Program-made: the position numbers and the translations under genes | Notes under the pieces: generated by a model | Database searches by the model: none | Told to the model about the DNA's origin: nothing | The model's input: the letters and a program-made list of their open reading frames with translations, nothing else | Assembly (NCBI RefSeq): GCF_002338065.1 | Contig: NZ_DDHJ01000001.1 | Coordinates: forward strand, 327,962 to 391,961 | Direction: 5' to 3' | DNA: 64,000 nucleotides | Source: Pseudomonas sp. UBA1879 | GTDB taxonomy: Bacteria; Pseudomonadota; Gammaproteobacteria; Pseudomonadales; Pseudomonadaceae | Shown: positions 1 through 8,398 of the stretch, piece by piece | How the letters are laid out: each line of letters starts with the position of its first letter | How positions within the stretch are numbered: the first letter of the stretch is position 1

Positions 1-14
1 TGTTTCAGCCACCT

Positions 15-479
15 TTAGAAGCCAGGCCGCGCCGCCGCGATCGCGATCACTGCGGTTCCCACGATCAGGTTGATCCCCACCAATCGCCGAATCCCACCCA
101 GCGCAGCTGCGCCATCGGCCCATTGCTCCGCAGCGACGGCTTTACGCAGCTGCGGCAGGTTCAGCGTCGAGATGCGCAGGAACAGCGCCACCATCACGAC
201 GTACAGCCCGATCATGATCTGCACATAGCGCGGGGCGGTCTGAAAGCCGCTGAAGTTGACGTTGATCATGCCGATTCCAGTGACCGGCAGCATGATCACT
301 GCGCACCACACCCAGACAAAGAAGCGCGGGAAGACGTGCACCCATAGCTTCAGGCGAGCCGGGCCTTCCAGCGCGGCGATGACCGCAGGTCGCAAAATCA
401 TCCAGGCGAAAAACATCCCGCCGACCCACAAGACGGCAGAAAATACGTGCAATACGTAGACAAGGGCTACAGGCGACAT
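15..479 (-). CDS. CopD-like integral membrane protein
   Basis: A hydrophobic protein of about 154 residues with four predicted membrane helices (roughly residues 5-25, 50-70, 82-102 and 130-150). The opening Y-V-L-H-V-F-S-A-V-L-W-V-G-G pattern, with a His in the first helix, is typical of CopD-domain or small haem/copper-associated membrane proteins. Family knowledge suggests a role in copper handling or membrane redox, but the sequence proves no substrate. The ATG at 479 is chosen because GGAG lies six bases upstream; an in-frame TTG at 485 would add two residues but overlaps the spacer. It is transcribed away from dinG, so positions 480-603 hold both promoters. Confidence 0.75.
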   Translation of the reverse strand: MSPVALVYVLHVFSAVLWVGGMFFAWMILRPAVIAALEGPARLKLWVHVFPRFFVWVWCAVIMLPVTGIGMINVNFSGFQTAPRYVQIMIGLYVVMVALFLRISTLNLPQLRKAVAAEQWADGAAALGGIRRLVGINLIVGTAVIAIAAARPGF

Positions 480-603
480 CGACAACTCCGATCTGCGCAG
501 AAGGATTTAGCGCGGTATGATAGCCGCCCGCTGCAACCACTGATAATTTATCCAGCGGTTTTTTCACCTGTCACCCTGCGATGCCGAGCCAACGACCCAG
601 CCC

Positions 604-2748
604 ATGATCAGTACCGAACTCAAATCCCAGATTCAGGGCGCCTATTCGCGTTTCCTCGAAGCCAAAAGTCTCAAACCTCGCTACGGCCAGCGTTTGATGA
701 TCGCCGAGGTGGCCAAGGTGCTCGGGGACATCGACACCGACGAAGAGGGGCGCCGCTCGGGCGATCCTGCGGTGGTCGCGGTGGAGGCCGGAACGGGTAC
801 GGGCAAGACGGTGGCGTACGCGATTGCCGCGATACCTACCGCCAAAGCGGCGGGCAAACGGTTGGTCATCGCAACGGCGACTGTGGCGCTGCAAGAGCAG
901 ATCGTCCACAAGGACCTGCCCGACCTGATGCGCAATAGCGGCCTGAGTTTCACTTTTTCCCTGGCCAAAGGGCGCGGTCGCTACATGTGCTTGTCCAAGC
1001 TCGACATGCTGCTACAAGAGGGCAACGCGCAAAGCGCCACGGCGCAGCTGTTCGAAGAGGAAGGTTTCAAGATCGAGGTCGATGAGGCCAGCCAGAAGCT
1101 GTTCACCACCATGATCGAAAAGCTGGCAGGCAATAAGTGGGACGGTGACCGCGACAGCTGGCCGCAAGAGCTGGCTGATCAGGACTGGGCGCGACTGACC
1201 ACCGATCACAGCCAGTGCACTAACCGGCATTGTCCGAATTTTCAGCAGTGCGCCTTCTATAAAGCTCGCGAAGGCATGGGAAAAGTCGACGTCATCGTGA
1301 CCAACCACGACATGGTGCTGGCCGACCTGGCATTGGGCGGCGGAGCCGTTCTGCCCGATCCTCGTGACACCCTGTACGTCTTCGACGAAGGCCACCACTT
1401 GCCGGACAAGGCGATCGGTCACTTCGCCCATTTCAGTCGCCTGCGTTCCACCGCTGACTGGCTCGAACAGACCGCCAAGAACCTCACTAAACTGCTGGCC
1501 CAGCACCCGTTGCCGGGCGATCTGGGCAAGTTGATCGAGCAAGTGCCGGAGCTGGCCCGCGAGATCAAGACCCATCAGCAATTCATGTTCACTGCTTGCG
1601 AGCAGCTGGCCGATTTCAAGGCTGGCGAAGACATGGAGGGACGGGAACGCCCTCGCCATCGTTTCGTCGGCGGCGTCGTGCCCGAACACATGCGCGAGAT
1701 GGGCATCGAGTTGAAGAAAGGTTTCGCTCGCCTCGACGACCTGTTCACGCGTCTCACCGAACTGCTCAAGGAAGGCATGGACGGCGAGGTCAACATCGGC
1801 ATCGCCAGCCATCAGGCGGAGGAGTGGTACCCGCTGTTCGGCAGCCTGTTGGCACGGGCTCATGGCAACTGGGAGCTGTGGACCGCGTTCACTGCCGAAG
1901 ACCCCGAAAACAGCCCGCCCATGGCCCGCTGGCTGACCTTGGCCGACAGTGGCTCTTTGTTCGACATTGAAGTGAATGCCAGCCCGATCCTGGCGGCCGA
2001 AATGCTCCGTCGTAACCTGTGGAACGTGGCCTACGGCGCGCTGGTCACCTCTGCGACCCTGACCGCCCTGGGCAAGTTCGATCGCTACCGCATGCGCGCC
2101 GGTCTGCCCAAGGACGCGGTCACTGCCGTAGTGCCAAGCCCGTTTCACCACGCCGAGGCGGGTGTGTTGCGAGTACCGGACCTCAAGGCCGATCCGCGCA
2201 ACGCCGCCGAGCACACCGCTGCCATCATTCGCGACTTGCCGGATCTGGTCGAAGGCTCCAAGGGCACGCTGGTGCTGTTCTCCTCGCGTAAACAGATGCA
2301 GGAAGTCTTCGACGGCCTGGAGCGCGACTGGCGCAAACGGGTGTTCATCCAGGGCAACCTGTCCAAGCAGGAAACCCTCAACAAGCACAAAGCGCGTGTC
2401 GATGGCGGCGATGAGAGCGTGCTGTTCGGCCTCGCGAGTTTTGCCGAGGGTGTCGACCTGCCGGGCGATTATTGCGAACACGTGGTGATCGCCAAGATCC
2501 CTTTCGCAGTGCCTGATGATCCCGTCGAAGCGGCGCTGGCCGAGTGGATCGAGGCGCGCGGCGGCAATCCGTTCATGGAAATCGCCGTGCCCGATGCTTC
2601 GTTGCGTCTGATTCAGGCTTGCGGGCGTCTGCTGCGCACGGAAAAGGACCGCGGCATCATTACGCTGCTGGACCGCCGTGTGGTGACCCAGCGCTACGGC
2701 AAGGCCATCCTCAACGCGCTGCCGCCGTTTCGCCGGGAAATTTCCTAA
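604..2748 (+). CDS. dinG: ATP-dependent DNA helicase DinG
   Basis: A 714-residue superfamily 2 (XPD-like) helicase with 5'-3' polarity, known in E. coli to unwind DNA and R-loops and to be LexA-regulated. Visible motifs are Walker A A-G-T-G-T-G-K-T (about 62-69), a DEAH-box variant D-E-G-H (261-264), and four cysteines (C129, C205, C210, C216) spaced as in the DinG [4Fe-4S] cluster. The C-terminal half carries a helicase motif around Q-A-C-G-R-L-L-R. Length matches E. coli DinG (716). The start has only a weak ribosome site. I see no clear LexA box in the 118 bases upstream. Confidence 0.95.
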   Translation: MISTELKSQIQGAYSRFLEAKSLKPRYGQRLMIAEVAKVLGDIDTDEEGRRSGDPAVVAVEAGTGTGKTVAYAIAAIPTAKAAGKRLVIATATVALQEQIVHKDLPDLMRNSGLSFTFSLAKGRGRYMCLSKLDMLLQEGNAQSATAQLFEEEGFKIEVDEASQKLFTTMIEKLAGNKWDGDRDSWPQELADQDWARLTTDHSQCTNRHCPNFQQCAFYKAREGMGKVDVIVTNHDMVLADLALGGGAVLPDPRDTLYVFDEGHHLPDKAIGHFAHFSRLRSTADWLEQTAKNLTKLLAQHPLPGDLGKLIEQVPELAREIKTHQQFMFTACEQLADFKAGEDMEGRERPRHRFVGGVVPEHMREMGIELKKGFARLDDLFTRLTELLKEGMDGEVNIGIASHQAEEWYPLFGSLLARAHGNWELWTAFTAEDPENSPPMARWLTLADSGSLFDIEVNASPILAAEMLRRNLWNVAYGALVTSATLTALGKFDRYRMRAGLPKDAVTAVVPSPFHHAEAGVLRVPDLKADPRNAAEHTAAIIRDLPDLVEGSKGTLVLFSSRKQMQEVFDGLERDWRKRVFIQGNLSKQETLNKHKARVDGGDESVLFGLASFAEGVDLPGDYCEHVVIAKIPFAVPDDPVEAALAEWIEARGGNPFMEIAVPDASLRLIQACGRLLRTEKDRGIITLLDRRVVTQRYGKAILNALPPFRREIS

Positions 2749-2882
2749 GGGCGTCGAAGGCGGCAGACACCTCGGCGCCTACACCGCGCGCTGTGTGTCT
2801 GACAGCGCGGCACTGTTTCCAAATCCGGCAATCGCTGGAACAATGCACGCCATTTTGTACAGCTGAACCGGAGCGCCAAACC

Positions 2883-4031
2883 GTGCAGATTCAAGGTCAT
2901 TTCGAGCTTCAATTCGAAGCCGTGCGCGACGCATTCGCGGCGCTGTTCAACGATCCTCAGGAGCGGGGTGCAGCGCTGTGCGTGCAGATCGGCGGCGAGA
3001 CCGTCCTGGACCTGTGGGCAGGCACTTCGGACAAGGACGGCGCTGAAGCCTGGCACACCGACACCATCGCCAATCTGTTTTCCTGCACTAAAACCTTCAC
3101 CGCGGTGACGGCCCTGCAAATGGTCGGCGAGGGCAAGCTGAACCTGGACGAACCGGTCTCGCGACTGTGGCCTGAGTTTGCCGCCGCGGGTAAACAGTCG
3201 ATCACCTTGCGCCAGTTGCTCTGCCATCAGGCGGGGCTTGCGGCCATCCGACACATGCTCCCCGCTGAGGCGCTGTATGACTGGCAGGCCATGACCGACG
3301 CACTGGCGGCCGAAGAGCCCTGGTGGACGCCCGGTCAAGGCCACGGCTATGCAGCGATGACCTACGGCTGGCTGATTGGCGAAGTGATTCGCCGTGCCGA
3401 CGGGCGCAAGCCAGGAGAGGCCATTGCGGCGCGCATCGCCCGGCCGTTGGGGCTGGATTTCCATGTCGGGCTGGCCGATGAGGAATTTCACCGTGTCGCA
3501 CACATTGCTCGTGGCAAGGGCAACGTTGGGGACGAAGCGGCCCAGCGGCTGGTTCAAACGACGATGCGCGAACCTACGTCGATGACGGCCCGCGCGTTCA
3601 CCAACCCGCCATCCATCATGACCAGCACCAACAAACCCGAGTGGCGGCGCATGCAGCAACCGGCTGCCAACGGCCATGGCAACGCGCGCAGTCTGGCGGG
3701 TTTCTACAGCGCGCTGCTCGATGGCAGCCTGCTGGAAGCGGACGTGATCAACGAGCTGACGCGTGAACACAGCATCGGCCAGGACAAGACCCTGCTTACT
3801 CAAACGCGCTTTGGGCTGGGCTGCATGCTCGACCAGCCTGGGGTGCCCAACGCCACATTCGGCTTGGGCGGTAAATCCTTCGGCCATCCGGGGGCAGGCG
3901 GCTCGGTAGGCTTTGCCGATCCGGAGCGCGAAGTGGCGTTTGGCTTCGTCACTAACACATTGGGTCCTTACGTGCTGATGGATCCGCGTGCGCAAGGTCT
4001 GGCTCGGGCGCTTGGTGAGTGTTTGCAATAA
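2883..4031 (+). CDS. EstB-like serine hydrolase (class C beta-lactamase fold)
   Basis: A 382-residue protein of the beta-lactamase/transpeptidase-like family (COG1680). The nucleophile motif S-x-x-K is S67-C-T-K70; a Y-A-A stretch at about 156 sits where the catalytic Tyr of EstB-type esterases lies; G-H-P-G-A-G-G-S near residue 335 replaces the K-T-G triad. No signal peptide is visible, so it is probably a cytoplasmic esterase rather than a beta-lactamase. The start is the GTG at 2883: the reading frame extends upstream inside dinG, but that part looks like dinG shadow. The substrate is unknown. Confidence 0.85.
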   Translation: MQIQGHFELQFEAVRDAFAALFNDPQERGAALCVQIGGETVLDLWAGTSDKDGAEAWHTDTIANLFSCTKTFTAVTALQMVGEGKLNLDEPVSRLWPEFAAAGKQSITLRQLLCHQAGLAAIRHMLPAEALYDWQAMTDALAAEEPWWTPGQGHGYAAMTYGWLIGEVIRRADGRKPGEAIAARIARPLGLDFHVGLADEEFHRVAHIARGKGNVGDEAAQRLVQTTMREPTSMTARAFTNPPSIMTSTNKPEWRRMQQPAANGHGNARSLAGFYSALLDGSLLEADVINELTREHSIGQDKTLLTQTRFGLGCMLDQPGVPNATFGLGGKSFGHPGAGGSVGFADPEREVAFGFVTNTLGPYVLMDPRAQGLARALGECLQ

Positions 4032-4083
4032 CTATCGTCGCTAAGTGCTTGTTCTACCGGCTGTCAGGTAAACCGTCCATATC

Positions 4084-4108
4084 GGAACCGTAGAGCGGTT
4101 TCCTTTTC
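4084..4108 (+). terminator. weak terminator-like hairpin after the serine hydrolase
   Basis: An imperfect stem, ggaaccg pairing with cggtttcc, is followed by a pyrimidine run ttccttttcc. It sits about 55 bases after the hydrolase stop and before the OmpA-like gene, so it could separate the two transcripts. The stem is short and has one bulge. Confidence 0.4.
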
Positions 4109-4183
4109 CAAAACGGCGTTTATGCGTGTTATATGGGCGCTGCTTCGTTCATTTTTCTGATCAATTATTTGTGTGAGTCACCC

Positions 4184-5284
4184 ATGTCTGCCAATAAAAG
4201 TCTCGCCTTCGCACTGTGCCTCGCCGTGACCGGCTGCGCGCAAACACCTCAGGATTCCTCAGCCAGCAACGATCACTGGTGGTCGTTCGGCTCCAACAAA
4301 GGCACTGACGCTGCGCCTGCGAAGCCAGCGCCAAGCCCGGCCGCCGCCGAAGTGGCCAAGACCGAAGCTGAAAGCGGTACCCATTGGTACTGGCCGTTTG
4401 GTTCGGATCACGGCAAAACCGACAAGCAGCCAGCCCTGGCCGCGACCCAACCGGCCGCCAAGCCCGATGTCGCCAAGGCCGACGGTGGCAATAAATGGTG
4501 GTGGCCGTTTGGCAATAGCGAAGCGAAGAAAGACGCGGCGCCTGCCATCCCCAAGGTTGACCCTAAAGTCACCCAAGCCTGGCTTGACCAATACGAGCCC
4601 AAGGTTCGCGAAGCGATCAAGGACAGCAAGTTCCAGTTCGAGCGCCGTGAAGACGTTCTGGTTGTGACAGCGCCTGTGGACAGCACCTTCAACCCGGACC
4701 GTCCGGAAATGCTGTTGCCGATCAACCTCGGCCCGATTACTCGCATGGCCAAGGTCGTCGAAGGCGATCAGAAAACCGCGATTCTGGTGTTGGGTCACAG
4801 CGACGTTGCCAGCGACGCGAATCTGAAAATCAGCCAGCAACGCGCGCAGTCGGTGGCCGCGATCTTCCGCCTCAGCGGTCTTGAGCGTAATCGTCTGAAC
4901 CTGCGCGGCATGGGCGCCGTGATGCCACGTGCGGCCGATGACAGCGCTGCAGGCCGTGCGCTGAACCGCCGTGTCGAAATCATCATGACGCCGCAGGACA
5001 CCATGGTTGCGCTGATGGCCAAGTACAATCTGCCACCATCGCCGACGCTCGTTGCCGTGCAGCAAGCCAACAAGCCTGCCGTCGCTCCGGCGCCAGCAGC
5101 TGCCGCCCCGGCTAAATCGTCTGCGCCTGCCAAGAAGACGGCTGCTGCGAAAGCACCGGCGGCAAAAGCGCCCGCGGCGAAAAAGGCCCCTGCGAAAAAG
5201 GCCGCCCCCGCCAAGGCCAAGACTGCACCGGCAAAAGCCGCCGCCAAGAAACCTGCAACGGACGCCCAAGCGAACGCCAACTGA
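4184..5284 (+). CDS. OmpA-family lipoprotein with Trp-rich repeats and H1-like tail
   Basis: A protein of about 366 residues. The N-terminus ends in a lipobox, A-V-T-G-C (Cys18). Three periodic tryptophan-rich segments follow, H-W-W-S-F-G (31-36), H-W-Y-W-P-F-G (67-73) and K-W-W-W-P-F-G (104-110), with the F-G pairs exactly 37 residues apart. An OmpA_C-like peptidoglycan-binding domain occupies about 150-280 (S-Q-Q-R-A-Q-S-V, R-G-M-G, N-R-R-V-E-I). The last 75 residues are an Ala/Lys/Pro tail like that of AlgP or histone H1. The ATG at 4184 is preferred because the lipoprotein signal begins there; an upstream ATG at 4133 would spoil it. Likely role: linking outer membrane and peptidoglycan. 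The function of the repeats is unknown. Confidence 0.8.
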   Translation: MSANKSLAFALCLAVTGCAQTPQDSSASNDHWWSFGSNKGTDAAPAKPAPSPAAAEVAKTEAESGTHWYWPFGSDHGKTDKQPALAATQPAAKPDVAKADGGNKWWWPFGNSEAKKDAAPAIPKVDPKVTQAWLDQYEPKVREAIKDSKFQFERREDVLVVTAPVDSTFNPDRPEMLLPINLGPITRMAKVVEGDQKTAILVLGHSDVASDANLKISQQRAQSVAAIFRLSGLERNRLNLRGMGAVMPRAADDSAAGRALNRRVEIIMTPQDTMVALMAKYNLPPSPTLVAVQQANKPAVAPAPAAAAPAKSSAPAKKTAAAKAPAAKAPAAKKAPAKKAAPAKAKTAPAKAAAKKPATDAQANAN

Positions 5285-5291
5285 GGGTAAT

Positions 5292-5318
5292 ATCGGTGTC
5301 CCGTTCCCGGATACCGAT
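5292..5318 (+). promoter_or_regulatory. hairpin immediately before the pdxH ribosome site
   Basis: atcggtgtcc and ggataccgat pair over 10 bp (one G-U) around a 7-base loop. The stem ends one base before the AAGGAAG ribosome site of pdxH. It has no U-tract, so it may be a leader structure or an mRNA processing/stability element between the lipoprotein gene and pdxH. Confidence 0.5.
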
Positions 5319-5332
5319 TAAGGAAGGCAGTG

Positions 5333-5980
5333 ATGAGCCAGCGTCTGGCTGATATGCGTCGTAACTATGCACGCGAGGGACTGACCGAATCGCAGGCACC
5401 GGCTGAACCCTTCGCCTTGTTCCATCAGTGGTTCGACGAGGCGGTGAAGACGGAGCAGGCGCCGGTCGAGGCCAACGCCATGACGCTGGCGACTGTCGAT
5501 GCAGACGGCCGCCCACACTGCCGAGTCCTGCTACTCAAGGGCCTTGACCCACAAGGCTTTACCTTCTTCACCAACTACCAAAGTGCCAAAGGGCAACAGC
5601 TGGAAGCTCGGTCGTTCGCAGCAATGACCTTCTTCTGGCCCACCCTTGAGCGTCAGGTACGTGTCGAGGGTCACGTCGTCAAAGTGAGCCACGAAGAATC
5701 CGATGCGTATTTTCAGGTTCGTCCATTAGGCAGCCGACTAGGCGCCTGGGCATCGCCACAGAGCCAGGTCATTGCCGATCGTGAGGAGCTGGAAGGCTTG
5801 CTCGAGGCTACCCAGGCACGCTTCAGCGACACGCAACCGGAATGCCCGGATCATTGGGGCGGCTACCGTCTGGTGCCGGATCGCATTGAATTTTGGCAGG
5901 GCCGGCCGAGCCGTTTGCATGACCGGCTGAATTACCGTCTGGTCGAAGGGCAGTGGTCCCGCGAGCGCCTTGCACCCTGA
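5333..5980 (+). CDS. pdxH: pyridoxamine 5'-phosphate oxidase
   Basis: A 215-residue protein, the usual length of Pseudomonas PdxH. It is an FMN enzyme that oxidises pyridoxine or pyridoxamine phosphate to pyridoxal phosphate, the last step of vitamin B6 synthesis and salvage. Recognisable features are R-x-V-L-L-K-G (FMN binding, about 63-69), F-F-T-N-Y-x-S-x-K, the central F-x-W-P-x-L-x-R-Q-V-R segment, and the C-terminal W-x-G-Y-R-L-x-P-x-x-x-E-F-W-Q-G-R-x-x-R-L-H-D-R block. The ATG at 5333 is chosen over the GTG at 5330 because it stands six bases after AAGGAAG. Confidence 0.95.
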   Translation: MSQRLADMRRNYAREGLTESQAPAEPFALFHQWFDEAVKTEQAPVEANAMTLATVDADGRPHCRVLLLKGLDPQGFTFFTNYQSAKGQQLEARSFAAMTFFWPTLERQVRVEGHVVKVSHEESDAYFQVRPLGSRLGAWASPQSQVIADREELEGLLEATQARFSDTQPECPDHWGGYRLVPDRIEFWQGRPSRLHDRLNYRLVEGQWSRERLAP

Positions 5981-6159
5981 CACCACAGCGGCCCACGCCA
6001 CAACTCTTTGAATCTATCCCGTGGCCTATCGTCCATACTCATAGGCGTGGGCGGCAATCTGTATAGCGCCTGAATAAACGTAAATTATCGGTACAGATCA
6101 GTGACACCGCTTGGTAGCGGAGGGTCTAATGGCTACCTGTTCCTCTGGAGGCAAATGTT

Positions 6160-6624
6160 ATGCGTAAGTCTGTTCTGTTGGTTGCTTCGTTCACCGCCAT
6201 GGCGCTGACGCTGGGCGGCTGTACTTCGAGCCTGACCGGCGACTCGTATTCGCGCGATGAAGCTCGCCAAGTTCAGACCGTGCGCTTGGGCACTGTTGAA
6301 TCGCTGCGGCCTGTGAAGATCGAAGGTACGAAGACACCAATCGGCGCTGGCGCCGGTGCAATTGTGGGTGGTGTGGGCGGCAGCGCCATTGGCGGCGGTC
6401 GTGGCAGCATCGTCACAGCGGTGATCGGTGCGGTGGCGGGTGGTTTGCTTGGCTCGATGACGGAAGAAGGCCTGACCCGCGCCCAGGGCGTTGAAATCAC
6501 CGTGCGTGAAGACGATGGCACCATGCGCGCCTACGTTCAGCAGGTTCAGGAAAACGAGATTTTCCGGGTCGGTGAGCGTGTTCGCATCATGACCGTCAAC
6601 GGCACCAGTCGAGTCGCTCACTGA
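6160..6624 (+). CDS. glycine-zipper outer-membrane lipoprotein (SlyB/Pcp type)
   Basis: A 154-residue lipoprotein. The signal M-R-K-S-V...L-G-G-C places the lipidated Cys at about residue 24. The middle (about 63-105) is a glycine-zipper 2TM segment rich in G-x-x-x-G (G-A-G-A-G-A-I-V-G-G-V-G-G and relatives), as in SlyB, Pcp and PagP-linked lipoproteins. In enterics SlyB is a PhoP-regulated outer-membrane stress protein; that is family knowledge and the regulation is not visible here. A strong CTGGAGG ribosome site supports the ATG. It stands as a single gene with hairpins behind it. Confidence 0.85.
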   Translation: MRKSVLLVASFTAMALTLGGCTSSLTGDSYSRDEARQVQTVRLGTVESLRPVKIEGTKTPIGAGAGAIVGGVGGSAIGGGRGSIVTAVIGAVAGGLLGSMTEEGLTRAQGVEITVREDDGTMRAYVQQVQENEIFRVGERVRIMTVNGTSRVAH

Positions 6625-6666
6625 GAGGGCTGGAAGCCCTCAAACGGGTTGATGTAATACCCGTTT
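6625..6666 (+). terminator. two short hairpins after the SlyB-like gene
   Basis: gagggc/gccctc with a 5-base loop (6625-6641) is followed directly by aaacgggt/acccgttt (6642-6666). The second stem has no proper T-run, so together they look like a weak terminator or 3'-end stabiliser. Confidence 0.45.
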
Positions 6667-6732
6667 ACAAAATGAACGCGCCGCCCTCGCTGGTTCGGCT
6701 TTGAACACTGTTTTCAGCCGCCTTAGATCTTG

Positions 6733-6835
6733 CAGGAGCAGCCGGAGGGACGACGGCAGCGAAGCGGTGGTTCAGATGCTATGCATCGTTTGCCACCCCG
6801 CCATCGCGGCCGCCGTGCCCCTGGCAGCTCCTACA
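6733..6835. repeat. REP pair, family A (GGAGCAGCCGGAGG...ACGACGGC)
   Basis: Two inverted arms flank a short spacer: aggagcagccggaggg acgacggcagcgaagcggtgg on the left, and its approximate complement ending in gctcctac on the right. The same family recurs at 12583-12760, 43048-43138 and 63908-64000. Confidence 0.75.
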
Positions 6836-6880
6836 GATTCAGCGCCAAGTCTGAAATTCAGGCACGCCGCTCACTCTTTA

Positions 6881-6904
6881 CGCCCCGCATTGTCGGGGCG
6901 TTTT
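6881..6904 (+). terminator. rho-independent terminator
   Basis: A perfect 7-bp stem cgccccg/cggggcg with a 6-base loop is followed by TTTT on the + strand. It would end + strand transcripts coming from the SlyB-like gene through the REP pair, and stops three bases before the nhaA stop codon on the other strand. Confidence 0.75.
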
Positions 6905-6907
6905 CGT

Positions 6908-8107
6908 TCATACCGTGACGTGTTCACCCGCGGCTTTGCGGCTGGCCAGGGCGGTCACGCCGTAGCCGATGACAGCGGCCAAGATGGAGCCTGTCAAAAT
7001 GCCCATGCGGTCCATCCCTGCGTACTCGCTTTGCCCCGGCACGAAGGCCAGCGAGCCCACGAACAGGCTCATGGTGAAACCGATTCCGCACAGAATTGCG
7101 ACGCCCAGTACCTGACCCCAGTTCGCCCCGGTGGGCAGCGCCGCCATGCCTGTCTTGATCGCCAGCCACGTCAGGCCAAACACGCCCAGCGTCTTGCCCA
7201 ACAGCAGACCCGTTGCGATACCCAGCGGTACGTGATGGGTGAAGCTGTCGAGCGTCACACCGCTCAGCGACACCCCGGCATTGGCGAATGCGAATAGCGG
7301 CAGGATGCCGTAGGCAACCCAGGGATGCAGCGAATGCTCCAGCTGTTGCAGGGGAGAAGCCACGTCTTTTGGGGTCCTCAAGGGAATGCAGAACGCCAGA
7401 ACCACCCCAGCCAGCGTCGCATGCACACCGCTTTTGAGTACGCAGACCCATAGCACAAGACCTACCAGCAAATACGCCGCGAGTTTCGTCACGCCCAGCC
7501 GGTTCATGGCGATCAGCGATGCGATGGAGGCGGCGGCCAGTGTCAGCGATAGCGTAGACAGCTCGCCGGAGTAGAACAGTGCGATGACGATGATTGCTCC
7601 CAAATCGTCAATGATCGCGAGGGTCATCAGGAACAACTTGAGCGACACCGGAACGCGCTTGCCGAGCAGGGCCAGTACACCGAGCGCGAAGGCGATATCT
7701 GTAGCCATGGGGATGGCCCAGCCACTCAAGGCCTCGGGGTTGTCTTTATTCAGCGTCCAGAACAACAGCGCTGGCACGATCATGCCGCCCAACGCCGCCG
7801 CACCGGGCAGGACGATTTGGGAAGGTCGGGACAGATGCCCCTGAATCACTTCGCGTTTGACTTCCAGGCCGATCAGCAAAAAGAACAACGCCATCAAGCC
7901 GTCGTTGATCCAGAGCAGCAGGGGTTTGGCGATCTTCACAGCGCCAATCTGGGCGACGACAGGCACCTCTAAAAAGCTATTGTAGAGCCACGACAGCGGC
8001 GAGTTATTGATGATCAGGGCGAAGGCGGCCGCGGCGATCAGTAACAGACCGCCAGCCGCTTCCAGTTGGAAAAAACGCTTGAATGTGTTGCGTACGGGCA
8101 AGGTCAT
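6908..8107 (-). CDS. nhaA: Na+/H+ antiporter NhaA
   Basis: A polytopic inner-membrane antiporter of about 399 residues with roughly 12 helices; in E. coli it exchanges two H+ for one Na+ and protects against salt and alkali. NhaA hallmarks visible are F-F-L-L-I-G-L-E-V-K-R-E near residue 80, A-T-D-I-A-F-A-L-G-V with the catalytic acidic residues, and I-D-D-L-G-A-I near 165. The reading frame can start at TTG 8125 or ATG 8119, 8113 or 8107; none has a clear ribosome site. I use 8107 because the family usually begins about a dozen residues before F-F-Q-L-E-A-A-G-G. Confidence 0.93.
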   Translation of the reverse strand: MTLPVRNTFKRFFQLEAAGGLLLIAAAAFALIINNSPLSWLYNSFLEVPVVAQIGAVKIAKPLLLWINDGLMALFFLLIGLEVKREVIQGHLSRPSQIVLPGAAALGGMIVPALLFWTLNKDNPEALSGWAIPMATDIAFALGVLALLGKRVPVSLKLFLMTLAIIDDLGAIIVIALFYSGELSTLSLTLAAASIASLIAMNRLGVTKLAAYLLVGLVLWVCVLKSGVHATLAGVVLAFCIPLRTPKDVASPLQQLEHSLHPWVAYGILPLFAFANAGVSLSGVTLDSFTHHVPLGIATGLLLGKTLGVFGLTWLAIKTGMAALPTGANWGQVLGVAILCGIGFTMSLFVGSLAFVPGQSEYAGMDRMGILTGSILAAVIGYGVTALASRKAAGEHVTV

Positions 8108-8291
8108 CTCCATGGACATGCGCAAAAAGGAGCGACACCGTACCCTGTGTTCTTATCGCTGAAAACAAAATATATATTCGATTTTGTTATTAAAAATCGA
8201 TCTGAAACCTGTATACAACAGTCCTGTAAATTTCGTTACAGGATGCTGCAGGGCTTGTGCAGCGGGGGCTGTAGGACTTTGCAGAATCTGT

Positions 8292-8382
8292 TGTAGGAGC
8301 GCGATTGCGCGCGAATGCCTTCTGCCGATTGCTCTGCACACGACTGACAAAACGCAATCGCGGGCAAGCGCGCTCCCTACAC
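8292..8382. repeat. REP pair, family B (TAGGAGCGCGATTGCGCGCGA)
   Basis: Left arm tgtaggagcgcgattgcgcg and a right arm with aacgcaatcgcgggcaagcg then cgctccctaca form an imperfect inverted pair in the gap between nhaA and the FAD dehydrogenase. It resembles family C with altered core bases. The rest of this gap, including an A/T-rich stretch at 8160-8200, probably holds the nhaA promoter. Confidence 0.65.
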
Positions 8383-8398
8383 AGGTGCAGTTGAGGAG

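Noticed and set aside
1012..2481. 489-codon open frame antisense to dinG
   Set aside because: The dinG protein has all catalytic and Fe-S residues, so the other strand is a shadow.
2544..2882. N-terminal extension of the serine hydrolase inside dinG
   Set aside because: The frame overlaps dinG and shows no family similarity; the GTG at 2883 gives the expected length.
6701..7297. 198-codon frame running over a REP pair into nhaA
   Set aside because: Composed of repeat and antisense nhaA sequence; no start signal.
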